Part shown: positions 53,930-62,714 of the stretch, piece after piece
Position numbering within the stretch: the stretch's first letter is position 1
Layout of the letters: each line of letters starts with the position of its first letter
Source of the DNA: Nostoc sp. TH1S01
GTDB lineage: Bacteria; Cyanobacteriota; Cyanobacteriia; Cyanobacteriales; Nostocaceae
Assembly: GCA_018993265.1 (NCBI GenBank)
Contig: JAGKSW010000037.1
Coordinates: 43,475-107,474 of the forward strand
Length of the DNA stretch: 64,000 nt
Direction of reading: 5' to 3'
Position numbers and translations under genes: made by a program
The notes under the pieces: generated by a model
The model's input: the letters and a program-made list of their open reading frames with translations, nothing else
Told to the model about the DNA's origin: nothing
Databases searched by the model: none

Positions 53930-54640
53930 TCACCGCCACAAACGCAACATTTGATTGCTACCTTTGAGGAATTCCCAAGGTACATTGACAATTTCTGCGG
54001 AAATTCCCGCATTATTTAAATCATTGAGTAAATTATCTAACAAAGGATATATTTGAGCATTTTTACCTTGTAATGGGTAGATTCTGACTTCTTGAGAGCA
54101 AACTCGATAAAGTTCTAAAATTGCTTGCCAGTGAAAAGCATAATCGAAGCAGTCGCTGTAGAGAAACAACAAATTAGCACTTAATACTAAATCAAAGCTG
54201 CGATCGCCAAATGGTAATTTTGGTAATACAGTTTGTATGTAACGTCCGGCTTGGCGACCATGAGGATAATCTGCCAAAAATTTTTCTAAAGCACTTTGGC
54301 GATATGTACTTAATTTTTCAATACTTTGATAAAAATCCCAATTATAGTTATGGGTAACATCAGCTAATCTTTCAATTACATGAGCTAAATCGGCTTGTCC
54401 TTTAGCTTGCAAAGTTGCTGCATCTAAATTGAAAAACAAATCACCAGCAACAGCATCAATCCCCATTTGATGCAGTTCCGCGACAAACGAAGCTGCACCA
54501 GCCGGACAATCTAAAATTTTCGCTTTTTGCCACTGCGATAAATCTAGGTCAAAAAATTTCACATACTCTGATAAAGTGCGACCAAGAAATACAACTCTAT
54601 CCAGTTGGATAGCATCATTTATGCTATTGGCAAAATTCAT
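53930..54640 (-). CDS. SAM methyltransferase-like protein
   Basis: 236 residues. Motif I is degenerate (ILDCPAGAASFVAELH in place of the usual xDxGxGxG), then GIDAVAGDLFF and FGDRSFDLVLSANLLFLYSD. This matches a cyanobacterial methyltransferase-like family. SAM binding is not certain. It starts 12 bp after the TldD/PmbA-like gene and probably shares its transcript. Confidence 0.7.
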   Translation of the reverse strand: MNFANSINDAIQLDRVVFLGRTLSEYVKFFDLDLSQWQKAKILDCPAGAASFVAELHQMGIDAVAGDLFFNLDAATLQAKGQADLAHVIERLADVTHNYNWDFYQSIEKLSTYRQSALEKFLADYPHGRQAGRYIQTVLPKLPFGDRSFDLVLSANLLFLYSDCFDYAFHWQAILELYRVCSQEVRIYPLQGKNAQIYPLLDNLLNDLNNAGISAEIVNVPWEFLKGSNQMLRLWR

Positions 54641-54652
54641 AATTTTGGCTGT

Positions 54653-55966
54653 TTAAGGATTTCTGCTAGTAGTAGATAGCCCTTCGACTATTAAAGATGG
54701 GGTATAACAAGCACCATTCCAATCCGCATCATTACCTAATTCTACGACTTGTTTGAGGGCTGTGTAAACGTTACCTGCAACCATTGTGTCTTTCACACGG
54801 CCAATTACTTGACCGTTCTGCACACGGTAGCCCAAATCAATATTGATGGAAAAGTCACCCGAAATACCACCGCTACCACCTAACATTTGATCTACAATTA
54901 GACCATTATCTAATTTGCGAATTAAATCTCGCAGCGATGTTGAACCAGGCTGAATTAAGAAATTAAACAACCCAGGAGAAGGATAACTACCTAAACCGGG
55001 ACGGAAACCATTTCCTGTAGAACCAGTTCCCAATTGACGGCCTGTGGTGCGATCGCCATAAAAATGCTGTAACATGCCATCTTGAACAAAAACTAAAGCA
55101 GTTGTGGGAGTACCTTCATCATCAAAAGGGCAACTGTATGGGCCGGCTTCTGGGTCTTGATGCAGTGTCAAACTAGGTGCAACAACTTGTTTACCCATCC
55201 GTTCCGCCCAGGGAGAAGCCCCTTCTAAAACACGTTTACCGTTTAAAGCTGCCTGGGCAGTTCCCCACAGCATATCAGCTGCTTTAGAAGTAAATAAAAC
55301 TGGTACACGACCGCTAGGCGGTGCCACATTTTCTTTTGCCCAGACTAATCTTTGTAAAATTTGATAAGCTAACTTTTCTGGGTCTAAGGTATTGCGTTGA
55401 GTTTGACCATCAGAAACGCTCAAAAAATCATCGCCCCGCACCCATTCGGCTGACATATAACAGCTGAGGGTAGTGTCTGTGTAGTGACAATCTAGACCGT
55501 GACTATTCACAAGTCTAGTAGTTTCCACATCACATTCCCAATCACTATTGCATAATACATCTGGGTACGTATTGCGGATAATGGCGATCGCTTCTTTACC
55601 CCAGTTGACCAAAACTTCTATCGGTACACTTGTCCCTAAATCTGGGTAAGCTGGCTTAGAGTTAGTTACTAACTCTATAGGTTCCGGTTGATTTAGTTCA
55701 CTCAAAGCTAAAGCCCGTTCCACCATAGCCTGCGGCGGAACATCACCGTAAGCTACCGTGAGTCCGGGACGACCATTACGCCATAACCGCAGCGTTGTAC
55801 CTTCAGATTGACTGGTTTCTAGCTGTTTAAGTCGATTAGCCTCAAAAAAGACCGGACGAGAAAGCGAGTGCGACTGATACACCTCAGCGGCTTCGGCTCC
55901 CGATTTGATGGCTAGTTCCAGCAGCTGTTCTGCTAGTGTATCGTGAGAGAAATTTTCAGAACCCAT
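54653..55966 (-). CDS. TldD/PmbA family metalloprotease-like protein
   Basis: 437 residues. Family marks are LELAIKSGAEAAEVYQSHS, CPFDDEGTPTTALVFVQDGM, LIQPGSTSLRDLIRKLDNGL, LGGSGGISGDFSINIDLGY and KDTMVAGNVYTALKQV. It lacks the HExxxH of TldD, so it is the PmbA (TldE) type partner. TldD/TldE together cleave peptides. The TldD partner is not seen here. Confidence 0.87.
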   Translation of the reverse strand: MGSENFSHDTLAEQLLELAIKSGAEAAEVYQSHSLSRPVFFEANRLKQLETSQSEGTTLRLWRNGRPGLTVAYGDVPPQAMVERALALSELNQPEPIELVTNSKPAYPDLGTSVPIEVLVNWGKEAIAIIRNTYPDVLCNSDWECDVETTRLVNSHGLDCHYTDTTLSCYMSAEWVRGDDFLSVSDGQTQRNTLDPEKLAYQILQRLVWAKENVAPPSGRVPVLFTSKAADMLWGTAQAALNGKRVLEGASPWAERMGKQVVAPSLTLHQDPEAGPYSCPFDDEGTPTTALVFVQDGMLQHFYGDRTTGRQLGTGSTGNGFRPGLGSYPSPGLFNFLIQPGSTSLRDLIRKLDNGLIVDQMLGGSGGISGDFSINIDLGYRVQNGQVIGRVKDTMVAGNVYTALKQVVELGNDADWNGACYTPSLIVEGLSTTSRNP

Positions 55967-56010
55967 GACCCTTGGTGAATTGTGGATTTCGGATTTTGAA
56001 CTGCAAGCAA

Positions 56011-56107
56011 ACGCAGATAATTATCCCAAATCATTGGTGCATATCCGCGCAAATCAGCAATTTGCTTTTGACAACGGAGATGGACGCAGATAATTATCCC
56101 AAATCAT
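56011..56107. repeat. 24-nt direct repeat
   Basis: ACGCAGATAATTATCCCAAA plus TCAT occurs at 56011-56034 and again at 56084-56107. Function unknown. Confidence 0.6.
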
Positions 56108-56175
56108 GGGCATCTATCGGCGTTCCATTCATGCAGAGAATTCCCCAAAAATCATCGGTATGTATCACTGTGTAC

Positions 56176-56261
56176 TAAGAGGCTAGAGGCTAGGGCTTAG
56201 AGGTTAGAAGTGAGAAATTCATATTTTTTACTCAGCACTCAGCACCCAGCACTCAGCACTC
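56176..56261. repeat. Heptamer arrays after the Tab2 gene
   Basis: GGCTAGA-type units at 56176-56210 and four CTCAGCA/CCCAGCA units at 56231-56261. The second array abuts the TAA of the Tab2 gene (56262-56264). Confidence 0.8.
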
Positions 56262-57125
56262 TTAAGGCAAACTCACCTCTTGCAACAGCCAAAACCCAGC
56301 AAAAGATTCGGCTTGAGGACTTGACTGTACACCAATAAAATGTACTCCATTAGCTTTTTGTTTAGCTTCGGCAAAACCTTTAGTTTCTGCTACAACTTGC
56401 GGATTTGTGATATTCGCCAAAATCCAACTTTCCGTAGCACCAGTTTCTAAAATCAACCTAGTGCCAGCACTCTTATCTACTCTTAAAAACGCTAACTCTA
56501 AACCAGACATCCAGCCAGCTAAAGGTAAAGCCCTTTGCGAGAAAATCAAAACGCCAGGAATGCGCGTCTCTGGGGACACTTGCGCCATTTCTAAAGGGAA
56601 AGCTTCACCAAAACCAATATCCCACTCTGGCATTTCTATTAAATCTTCGGCTGATAAGCTTACAAACACCCACTGCTGTCCTTCTAAAGCATCAGGTAAA
56701 CGCTGAGGTAAAGGACTGTCCAAACGCACTGAAGGGTTAGTTCCGCCTTGATAGCCCGGTTCTTGAGGATAAACTTCCGCCATCCGCTGTTGTAGCCACT
56801 GGTTCAGTAACAAAGTCCGACGGCTAGGTTGCGCCGGAATACCCAAATCTTGGCAAGCTTTAGTAATCATGTTATTCATTTGGCGACGGAAAAAGCGAAT
56901 TTTAATGGGCGCTTCTCCGGCTTTGTTAATGGCTTCCTGCAACGCCGTCCGCAACCAGCCCGAATTGACTTGGGTGCTAGGACAATATTGAGCGTAGCGA
57001 AATAACGAATCTGTTTGCGTCCTAATATCTAAGGGACTTTCACAGATGACAACTTCCCAAACTTTTTTTTGATTTTCATCCAAAATTGGACGAGAGTAAA
57101 AATCGAGTTCCCAAATACTGCCCAT
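56262..57125 (-). CDS. Tab2/Atab2 family RNA-binding protein (DUF1092)
   Basis: 287 residues, matching the family closely: MGSIWELDFYSRPILDENQK, KIRFFRRQMNNMITKAC, QPSRRTLLLNQWLQQRM. In algae and plants Tab2/Atab2 promotes translation of photosystem I psaB mRNA. The cyanobacterial homologue is taken to have a related photosystem role. It is a single gene. The start is at the first Met. Confidence 0.88.
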   Translation of the reverse strand: MGSIWELDFYSRPILDENQKKVWEVVICESPLDIRTQTDSLFRYAQYCPSTQVNSGWLRTALQEAINKAGEAPIKIRFFRRQMNNMITKACQDLGIPAQPSRRTLLLNQWLQQRMAEVYPQEPGYQGGTNPSVRLDSPLPQRLPDALEGQQWVFVSLSAEDLIEMPEWDIGFGEAFPLEMAQVSPETRIPGVLIFSQRALPLAGWMSGLELAFLRVDKSAGTRLILETGATESWILANITNPQVVAETKGFAEAKQKANGVHFIGVQSSPQAESFAGFWLLQEVSLP

Positions 57126-57385
57126 GTTATGCCGTGAAAATCTGGCGAGTTTATATTTTGCTTATATCTTGATCATACGAGGCTTAGGGCAGCAGGGAAA
57201 CCAGCATTATTACAAAGGGGTGCGAGGGGATAAGGGTCATTACGCACAAAGATTGTCGTTTGAGACTGGGTGTAAGGGTATAGGGGTGTCAGGGTTTTGA
57301 ACTTTAAATTAGATTTCTGACTTGTAAATTTAGATTGTGAATTATGTGTTTGGTTGGTTATTAAAGTAAAAACATGAATTACCAA

Positions 57386-57937
57386 CTATTTCTGAAGTGC
57401 CTGTTGAAAAGTTTTAATAGCATCAACGTGATTCGCCATATTAATGCAGCGTAACAATAAATCTATATCTATGCCTTTGACTTCTTCACTACTGGAAATT
57501 CTTTCATAGTCAAGCGTGTTGCCCTCTTGCCGCAGGTGATAGACTTTTAACACCCTATCTTCCCAAAACCAGACCTCTGGAATTAACAGCCGCTTATATG
57601 CCTCCAGTTTATTAATTCCGCCACTGGTAAACACCACCTCAATCGCTAAATCAGGACGCACTCGACCAGGTGCAAGTTTATAAGATTCATCAGCCTCTCG
57701 CTTCACAGCGCCCGATTCACTTTCCAAAGTCATTGAGCCAGTTGGAGTAAAATCAAACCCGGCCATAAGCAGGTAAAGTTCTAACAATGCGCCGAGTCTT
57801 TCCTTAATGGTTTCGTGTGCTTCGCCTGGCGTTCTACGAATCTCCAAAACTCCATCCAGAAAAGACAGCCGATATCCTGGACGGTCTAATAATTGTTCAA
57901 CAGCTTTAAATTCTCTCCAAGTCACTCCCTCAAACAA
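57386..57937 (-). CDS. Uma2 family endonuclease (DUF820)
   Basis: 183 residues. PD-(D/E)XK fold: FLDGVLEIRRTPGEAHETIK, then PDLAIEVVFTSGG, LEAYKRLLIPEVWFW. Very common and multicopy in cyanobacteria; biological role unknown. Its start lies 20 bp from a 93-bp MITE. Confidence 0.83.
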   Translation of the reverse strand: MFEGVTWREFKAVEQLLDRPGYRLSFLDGVLEIRRTPGEAHETIKERLGALLELYLLMAGFDFTPTGSMTLESESGAVKREADESYKLAPGRVRPDLAIEVVFTSGGINKLEAYKRLLIPEVWFWEDRVLKVYHLRQEGNTLDYERISSSEEVKGIDIDLLLRCINMANHVDAIKTFQQALQK

Positions 57938-57957
57938 CAGGGGTAATTCTTTTATAG

Positions 57958-58050
57958 TAGGACTTACGCAATAACTCTCTCAAACTCTTATAACTTCGTG
58001 TCCTTTGCGCCCTTTGCGGTTCGTTTTTTCATAATTTTGCGTAAGTCCTA
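57958..58050. mobile_element. 93-bp MITE with 14-bp inverted ends
   Basis: TAGGACTTACGCAA at 57958-57971 and TTGCGTAAGTCCTA at 58037-58050 are perfect inverted ends. TATAG stands on both sides (57953-57957, 58051-58055), fitting a target duplication. The interior contains GTGTCCTTTGCGCCCTTTGC, seen also near 43430. It lies just upstream of the Uma2 gene start. Confidence 0.8.
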
Positions 58051-58202
58051 TATAGGTTTAGCGGTTGCTAAAGTCATTTAATTCTCCAGTAGATTTCCCA
58101 ATCAGAAATAATCAGCTTTGGAGGGCAGTTTGTTTATTTTAACTTTTTCTTGAAGATGGCGATCGCACAAACCATCACTACCTTCAACAACCAGCTAAAC
58201 AA

Positions 58203-59171
58203 TTAGTTTTGCAGATTGCATTGTTGATGCACAGATAATAAAGTACATTCCCAAACTAACCGCGGTTGAGCGTAAACTAAGAGTGCTTTACGTGCCTGTT
58301 CTAGCTGATTAATAATTCCCGATTGATGCCACTGTTGCCAATAAGAATGTTGGAGATAATCAATTAACCATAGTTGTGATTCTGTATCTAAATCTTTGTC
58401 AATTTTTTTAGCTAATTCCAAAGCATGGCGAGCAGATTTTGGGGCTGATGCTAAATTTGTGAGTAACTCAGGAGGAATAACTTGTAATTGTTCATAACAG
58501 GCGATCGCACTTCCGGGACTGCCAGCCGCTATACTCAACACAGCCGGATGCTGCAAAATTTCCTGATGATTTGTTTGCAGTAATACCTGAGTTAAAGCGG
58601 CTGTATCTAAGCGATAAAAAGGAATCTTTTGACAGCGCGACACCAAAGTTGGCAACACAGACTCCGGCGCAGGTGCAATTAAAATAATGGTTGCTTGTCC
58701 CGGTTCTTCTAAAGTTTTTAGTAGTGCATTTGCGGCTGGTTCCGCCATTGTTTGCGCTTCTTCCAACACCACCACATTTCTTGGTGCTTCTAAAGGTGGA
58801 CGGCTGAGAAATTCTGTAATTTCCCGAATTTGTTCTAACCGAATTAAAGGAGGTGCTTTGCGCTTGAGTTTTTTCTCGGCTGCTTCTGCGGCTGTTAATC
58901 TTTGCCCTTGATATTGATATGTTGGTTGTATCCACAACAAATCAGGATGGTTCCCTTGACGCACCCGATTCTGCACTGATGGAACCAGATGTGTCTCAAC
59001 AGCACTAGAAAATAATAACTCGACAAAACACCGAGCCGCTAAACTTCTTCCTACACCATCTGTTCCAACAAACAAATAAGCTGGTGCAACTCGATTTTGC
59101 TTAACAGCTTCAGTGAGTAATTCTATAGCTTGCTGTTGTCCAACAAGTTGTGCAAATGAATTATTAGTCAT
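58203..59171 (-). CDS. holB: DNA polymerase III delta-prime subunit
   Basis: 322 residues. AAA+ layout with a degenerate Walker A (VGTDGVGRSLAA), VLEEAQTMAEPAANALLKTL and the SRC motif (VSRCQKIPF). Part of the clamp loader. The zinc-binding Cys of the E. coli protein are not seen, as expected for cyanobacteria. It follows tmk, with one gene between them. Confidence 0.9.
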   Translation of the reverse strand: MTNNSFAQLVGQQQAIELLTEAVKQNRVAPAYLFVGTDGVGRSLAARCFVELLFSSAVETHLVPSVQNRVRQGNHPDLLWIQPTYQYQGQRLTAAEAAEKKLKRKAPPLIRLEQIREITEFLSRPPLEAPRNVVVLEEAQTMAEPAANALLKTLEEPGQATIILIAPAPESVLPTLVSRCQKIPFYRLDTAALTQVLLQTNHQEILQHPAVLSIAAGSPGSAIACYEQLQVIPPELLTNLASAPKSARHALELAKKIDKDLDTESQLWLIDYLQHSYWQQWHQSGIINQLEQARKALLVYAQPRLVWECTLLSVHQQCNLQN

Positions 59172-59257
59172 TAGTCAATTGTAGATTGACTAAGCCCTTC
59201 AGAAAGGCAATAGGGAACAAAGCTTCTTCACTGTTCCCTGTTACCTGTCACTTTCTT

Positions 59258-59917
59258 TTAAGAATGAAAAGGACAACCAGTTGCCAATTTACCTAAAAAC
59301 GCACTTTGATCAAAAAAATGCTCTAATGAAACAATTTTTAAATCATCAGTCACACGAGCAATACTGATACCAGTTATTTCTACTCTTTCGCCGGTGGGTG
59401 CGTGTTCTTTATATGGGCCGCTAAAGGTTCCCCAATGTCGCCACTTAAATGTCACATTTGGCGGCCCGGCTAAAACTTCTATTAATTCCCACAAAAACCC
59501 ATCAGGAAATGCTTTATGAAAGATTTGCGCTGATGATTCAAAGTCTTCTTCAGAGGATTTATATTTATCTGAATCACCAAGAAATAAATTATAAGTTCCC
59601 GCTTCTACTACATCTTCGGCAGTGTAAGCAAAGCCGCCGTTAGTAATCATGCGGAATTTATCAGTCACAATCGATATCCACTGCTGAGGATTGCTTTTAT
59701 AAGATGCTTCCATCTCGAAGGTTCTCACTAGATTCTGCACGATCGCCTCTAAAGAACCTTCTAAATGATTGTATTGTTTTTCACGCCGCAAAGTCTCGTT
59801 GGTACGGGAATAATCAGGTGGTTCTTGATATCGCCACTCAACATTATTAGCACCCTCGGATATTACAACATCTCTATCTTGTAGCCAAAGAGGTAGGTTT
59901 GTAGATACTTCACTCAT
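59258..59917 (-). CDS. SnoaL-like protein, homologue of plant pathogen-related protein
   Basis: 219 residues. VEWRYQEPPDYSRTNETLRR, EGSLEAIVQNLVRTFEMEA, FESSAQIFHKAFPDGFLWEL and FKWRHWGTFSGPYKEHAPTG match the pathogen-related protein of barley over the whole length, as I recall it, and the fold is the NTF2/SnoaL cone. No enzymatic role is established. It lies between tmk and holB on the same strand (86 and 215-bp gaps). A GTTCCC-type array is near its stop. Confidence 0.78.
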   Translation of the reverse strand: MSEVSTNLPLWLQDRDVVISEGANNVEWRYQEPPDYSRTNETLRREKQYNHLEGSLEAIVQNLVRTFEMEASYKSNPQQWISIVTDKFRMITNGGFAYTAEDVVEAGTYNLFLGDSDKYKSSEEDFESSAQIFHKAFPDGFLWELIEVLAGPPNVTFKWRHWGTFSGPYKEHAPTGERVEITGISIARVTDDLKIVSLEHFFDQSAFLGKLATGCPFHS

Positions 59918-60073
59918 AAAATGTGGCTAATAGCTGGTTGCGGAAAACACAAATGAATCTATCATTAATTGAGGGAATCTATATATTAATTAATAATCTG
60001 TCATATATATTTATATCTGCAATGCTGATATGAATATTAAAGTGTGTCATTAGTCTTGAGTTATTTGTATTGA

Positions 60074-60105
60074 CAAAGGACAAATGACCAATGACTAATG
60101 ACACT
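60074..60105. repeat. AATGACC/AATGACT heptamer-type array
   Basis: Units of CAAATGA/CCAATGA/CTAATGA lie in the 215-bp gap between tmk and the SnoaL-like gene. Confidence 0.55.
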
Positions 60106-60132
60106 CTTTCCCAAAAAATATGTAAATTGAAC

Positions 60133-60762
60133 TTAAATTTGCAAACGTTGGCGCAAAATTTCTTGAATAACGCTGCTGACAGTTTCTTTACTCAAACTAC
60201 CATCAATTTGTACAATGCGGGATGGGTGCGCCGCTGCTAATTGGCTATATCCCTGTTGAACGCGGCGATGAAAGGCGATGGTTTCTTGTTCTATGCGGTC
60301 TAAACCTGCTGCGTCGCCGCGTTTGCGGCTAAGTCCCACCTCCACATCCACATCTAACCAAATTGTCAAATCACTAGTTAAGCCTGATGTGGCAATATTG
60401 TTGAGTTTTTCAATTAAACTCATATTCAAACCCCGACCGTAACCTTGGTAAGCAACGGTAGAATCAGTGTAGCGATCGCATAGTATATATTTTCCGGCTG
60501 CTAAATTGGGTTTGAGTTCTTGTTCAACATGCTGGGCGCGATCGGCCGCATATAATAACAATTCAGTTACATCTGCAACTGGTTTATCCTCCGACTTCTC
60601 CAACAATAAACGCCGTAAATGTACACCCAACTCTGTTCCCCCTGGTTCACGAGTGACAATTACTGAAATACCCAAACTTTCTAGCCACTGACAACAAAGC
60701 TGCATTTGGGTTGTTTTACCGCAGCCTTCTACTCCTTCAAATACAATTAATTTGCCACTCAT
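60133..60762 (-). CDS. tmk: Thymidylate kinase
   Basis: 209 residues. P-loop FEGVEGCGKTTQ, TREPGGTELG, and DRYTDSTVAYQGYGRG identify dTMP kinase, which makes dTDP. The lid region has the Arg-rich RKRGDAAGLDRIE. holB lies further downstream on the same strand, as in many bacteria. Confidence 0.94.
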   Translation of the reverse strand: MSGKLIVFEGVEGCGKTTQMQLCCQWLESLGISVIVTREPGGTELGVHLRRLLLEKSEDKPVADVTELLLYAADRAQHVEQELKPNLAAGKYILCDRYTDSTVAYQGYGRGLNMSLIEKLNNIATSGLTSDLTIWLDVDVEVGLSRKRGDAAGLDRIEQETIAFHRRVQQGYSQLAAAHPSRIVQIDGSLSKETVSSVIQEILRQRLQI

Positions 60763-60789
60763 GCTAGTTTACCGAAAATATGAGTTTGA

Positions 60790-60818
60790 GGTTCCTCGCC
60801 CTTTAAAGGCGACTTTGT
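60790..60818. mobile_element. IS200/IS605-like left-end hairpin
   Basis: CCTCGCCCTTTAAAGGCGAC followed by TTTG, with the same flank as the left end near 26428-26444 read on the minus strand. Probably a remnant; no gene. Confidence 0.45.
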
Positions 60819-60968
60819 TTAATTTAGGGGAAAACTGGGAATGTTAGCCTCGAATTTTTTGTAAAAGGAGACATACTTCGGCTTGCTTCCGCCGTACTGT
60901 ACTAGTAAAAAAATTGCCCATCTCAAGAGTTGGTATCCATCCTCGTAAAGTTCACTTAGGAGTGCATT

Positions 60969-61580
60969 ATGCCTCGTAAATTTGGAGAAATTGCTTTTAC
61001 GCCAGAAGTTCAAGCCGCACAGCTACAAAGGGGTTCGCGGCAAACTTACGAACGCTACATTGCCAATGGCCCAGCAAATGATTCAATTACCCCACAAATT
61101 GCAGAATTTATTGCTCATCTTGATGGATTTTATTTAGGAACAGTCAGTTCTAATGGCTATCCATATATCCAGTTTCGCGGCGGAGCGCCTGGCTTTCTCA
61201 AAGTCATAAATGACAAAACCTTGGGCTTTGCTGAATTTTCTGGAAATGTGCAGTATATCACAGTCGGTAACTTATCAGGAGAAGCCAAAGCATTTCTATT
61301 TTTAATGGATTACCGCCATCGAAAACGGATCAAAATCTGGGGAACAGCCGAATATATTGAAGGTGATGCTGTTTTGATTGAGCAACTCCGAATCCCCGAC
61401 TACCCAGCAGAAATTGAACGAGCAATTCTGTTTCATGTCGAAGCTATAAGTGAGAATTGTCCCCAGCACATTCCCATTCGCTATTCTATGACTGAAATTG
61501 AAGCAATGATGGCTCCTTTACAAGCGCGAATTGCCGAATTAGAGCAGTTGTTAAAGGAAAAAAATTCTCCATTTGATTGA
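60969..61580 (+). CDS. Pyridoxamine 5-phosphate oxidase-like FMN protein
   Basis: 203 residues. Split-barrel fold with ITPQIAEFIAHLDGFYLGTV, YPYIQFRGGAPGFLKVI, and FLMDYRHRKRIKIWGTAEYI. AGGAG lies before the ATG. The C-terminus forms a short coiled coil (LQARIAELEQLLKEKN). It probably binds FMN; the substrate is unknown. Confidence 0.85.
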   Translation: MPRKFGEIAFTPEVQAAQLQRGSRQTYERYIANGPANDSITPQIAEFIAHLDGFYLGTVSSNGYPYIQFRGGAPGFLKVINDKTLGFAEFSGNVQYITVGNLSGEAKAFLFLMDYRHRKRIKIWGTAEYIEGDAVLIEQLRIPDYPAEIERAILFHVEAISENCPQHIPIRYSMTEIEAMMAPLQARIAELEQLLKEKNSPFD

Positions 61581-61716
61581 AGGAAAAACTCTCAGAAGTT
61601 GTTTGAAAAGTGGTTGGTTGTGATTATTCGCTTGTCGAAATGTTCCATACCTCCACAAATGAATTTAATTTTGTGCAACTACTCACCTCCAGCCTCCTGT
61701 TATAAGTTGCATAATT

Positions 61717-62541
61717 TTAAATTTTTTTGCCAATATGAAAAGCCGAAATGTATGAAAGTTGCAAACTCCCACCAAAATCATGATTAATTCGTTGACTTAA
61801 TTCCGCAAATAAGGCTTTTTTTATATCTGGCTCTAATTTGAGATAAGGAGAATAGGTATTTAACAGCATTAAATATTCATCGGTGCTGTATACGACCTCA
61901 GATTTAACTTGCCCAAACTGAATATCTTGAAATTTTCCTGAATCAATTAATATATTGCCAAATGCTTGAAATACTTTTTGTTGCGCTTCCCAATCTTCAT
62001 AACGGTCAAGAGAGGGAGCGTGTTTTTGATAAACTGCTGACAAGCTTTGATAAACTTCATAATTAGGTTGTAATTCCTTATTCCAGAATAAGAGTAAATG
62101 ACCATTTGCTTTTAAAGCACTTGCTGCTTTGGGATATCCTACCTCTGCTGGTATCCAGTGGAAAGAACTAGCAGCTAAAACAGCATCAAACTGTTCAGGT
62201 TGCAAACTCCATTCTTCAAAAGATGTATTTTGAATTTCTACATTTGGATAAGAGCGACAATTCTGTTTAGCCAACTCGCAAAAATCTGGATTCGGTTCTA
62301 AACAAAGCATTGAATAACCTAATTGAGCAAATGAAATTGTTGCTGTTCCAGGGCCACATCCTACTTCCAAAATTTTTGCATCTGGAGTTAATTGAGAAAA
62401 CTGGATAACTTGCTCAATAAAATTTTTGGGATAACGAGGTCTAGCTTTGTTATAAGCCTCTGCTGCTGGCGAGTACCAATTTTTTCGCACTTCTAAGTCT
62501 TTTTTGCCGAAGCTGGCTATTGTTTGTTTGAGGTTGTCCAT
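61717..62541 (-). CDS. SAM-dependent methyltransferase
   Basis: 274 residues. Motif I ILEVGCGPGTATISFAQLG is intact, then LCLEPNPDFCELAKQN and FEEWSLQPEQFDAVLAASSF. Methyltransf_11/25 type like the trans-aconitate family. The substrate is unknown. The start is at the first Met. It precedes, on the same strand, no close partner. Confidence 0.85.
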   Translation of the reverse strand: MDNLKQTIASFGKKDLEVRKNWYSPAAEAYNKARPRYPKNFIEQVIQFSQLTPDAKILEVGCGPGTATISFAQLGYSMLCLEPNPDFCELAKQNCRSYPNVEIQNTSFEEWSLQPEQFDAVLAASSFHWIPAEVGYPKAASALKANGHLLLFWNKELQPNYEVYQSLSAVYQKHAPSLDRYEDWEAQQKVFQAFGNILIDSGKFQDIQFGQVKSEVVYSTDEYLMLLNTYSPYLKLEPDIKKALFAELSQRINHDFGGSLQLSYISAFHIGKKI

Positions 62542-62609
62542 GATTTTCTAAATAAGGAGAATGAGGTTATTTTAAAAGTGCTTGGCTGCATCTTTATACA
62601 TCTGTTGTT

Positions 62610-62637
62610 GTAGAGACGTTGTATACAACGTCTCTAC
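62610..62637. repeat. GTAGAGACG palindrome, copy 3
   Basis: A perfect 28-nt palindrome: GTAGAGACGTTGTA and its reverse complement, in the gap between methyltransferase and hydrolase genes. See 40706-40735 and 49139-49164. Confidence 0.8.
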
Positions 62638-62714
62638 CAAATTTATAGAGTACAGCTTCATATTAAATGGTATCAGTGATTAAGTTATTAATTATACGTT
62701 AATTCCTTAAATAA

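Noticed and set aside
57173..57385. 70-codon open frame downstream of Uma2
   Set aside because: Made of low-complexity GGGTGTA-type repeat sequence.
60819..61013. 64-codon minus frame between tmk and the PPOX gene
   Set aside because: It overlaps the ribosome site and start of the well-supported PPOX gene.
61599..61787. 62-codon plus frame after the PPOX gene
   Set aside because: No start signal; overlaps the methyltransferase end on the other strand.
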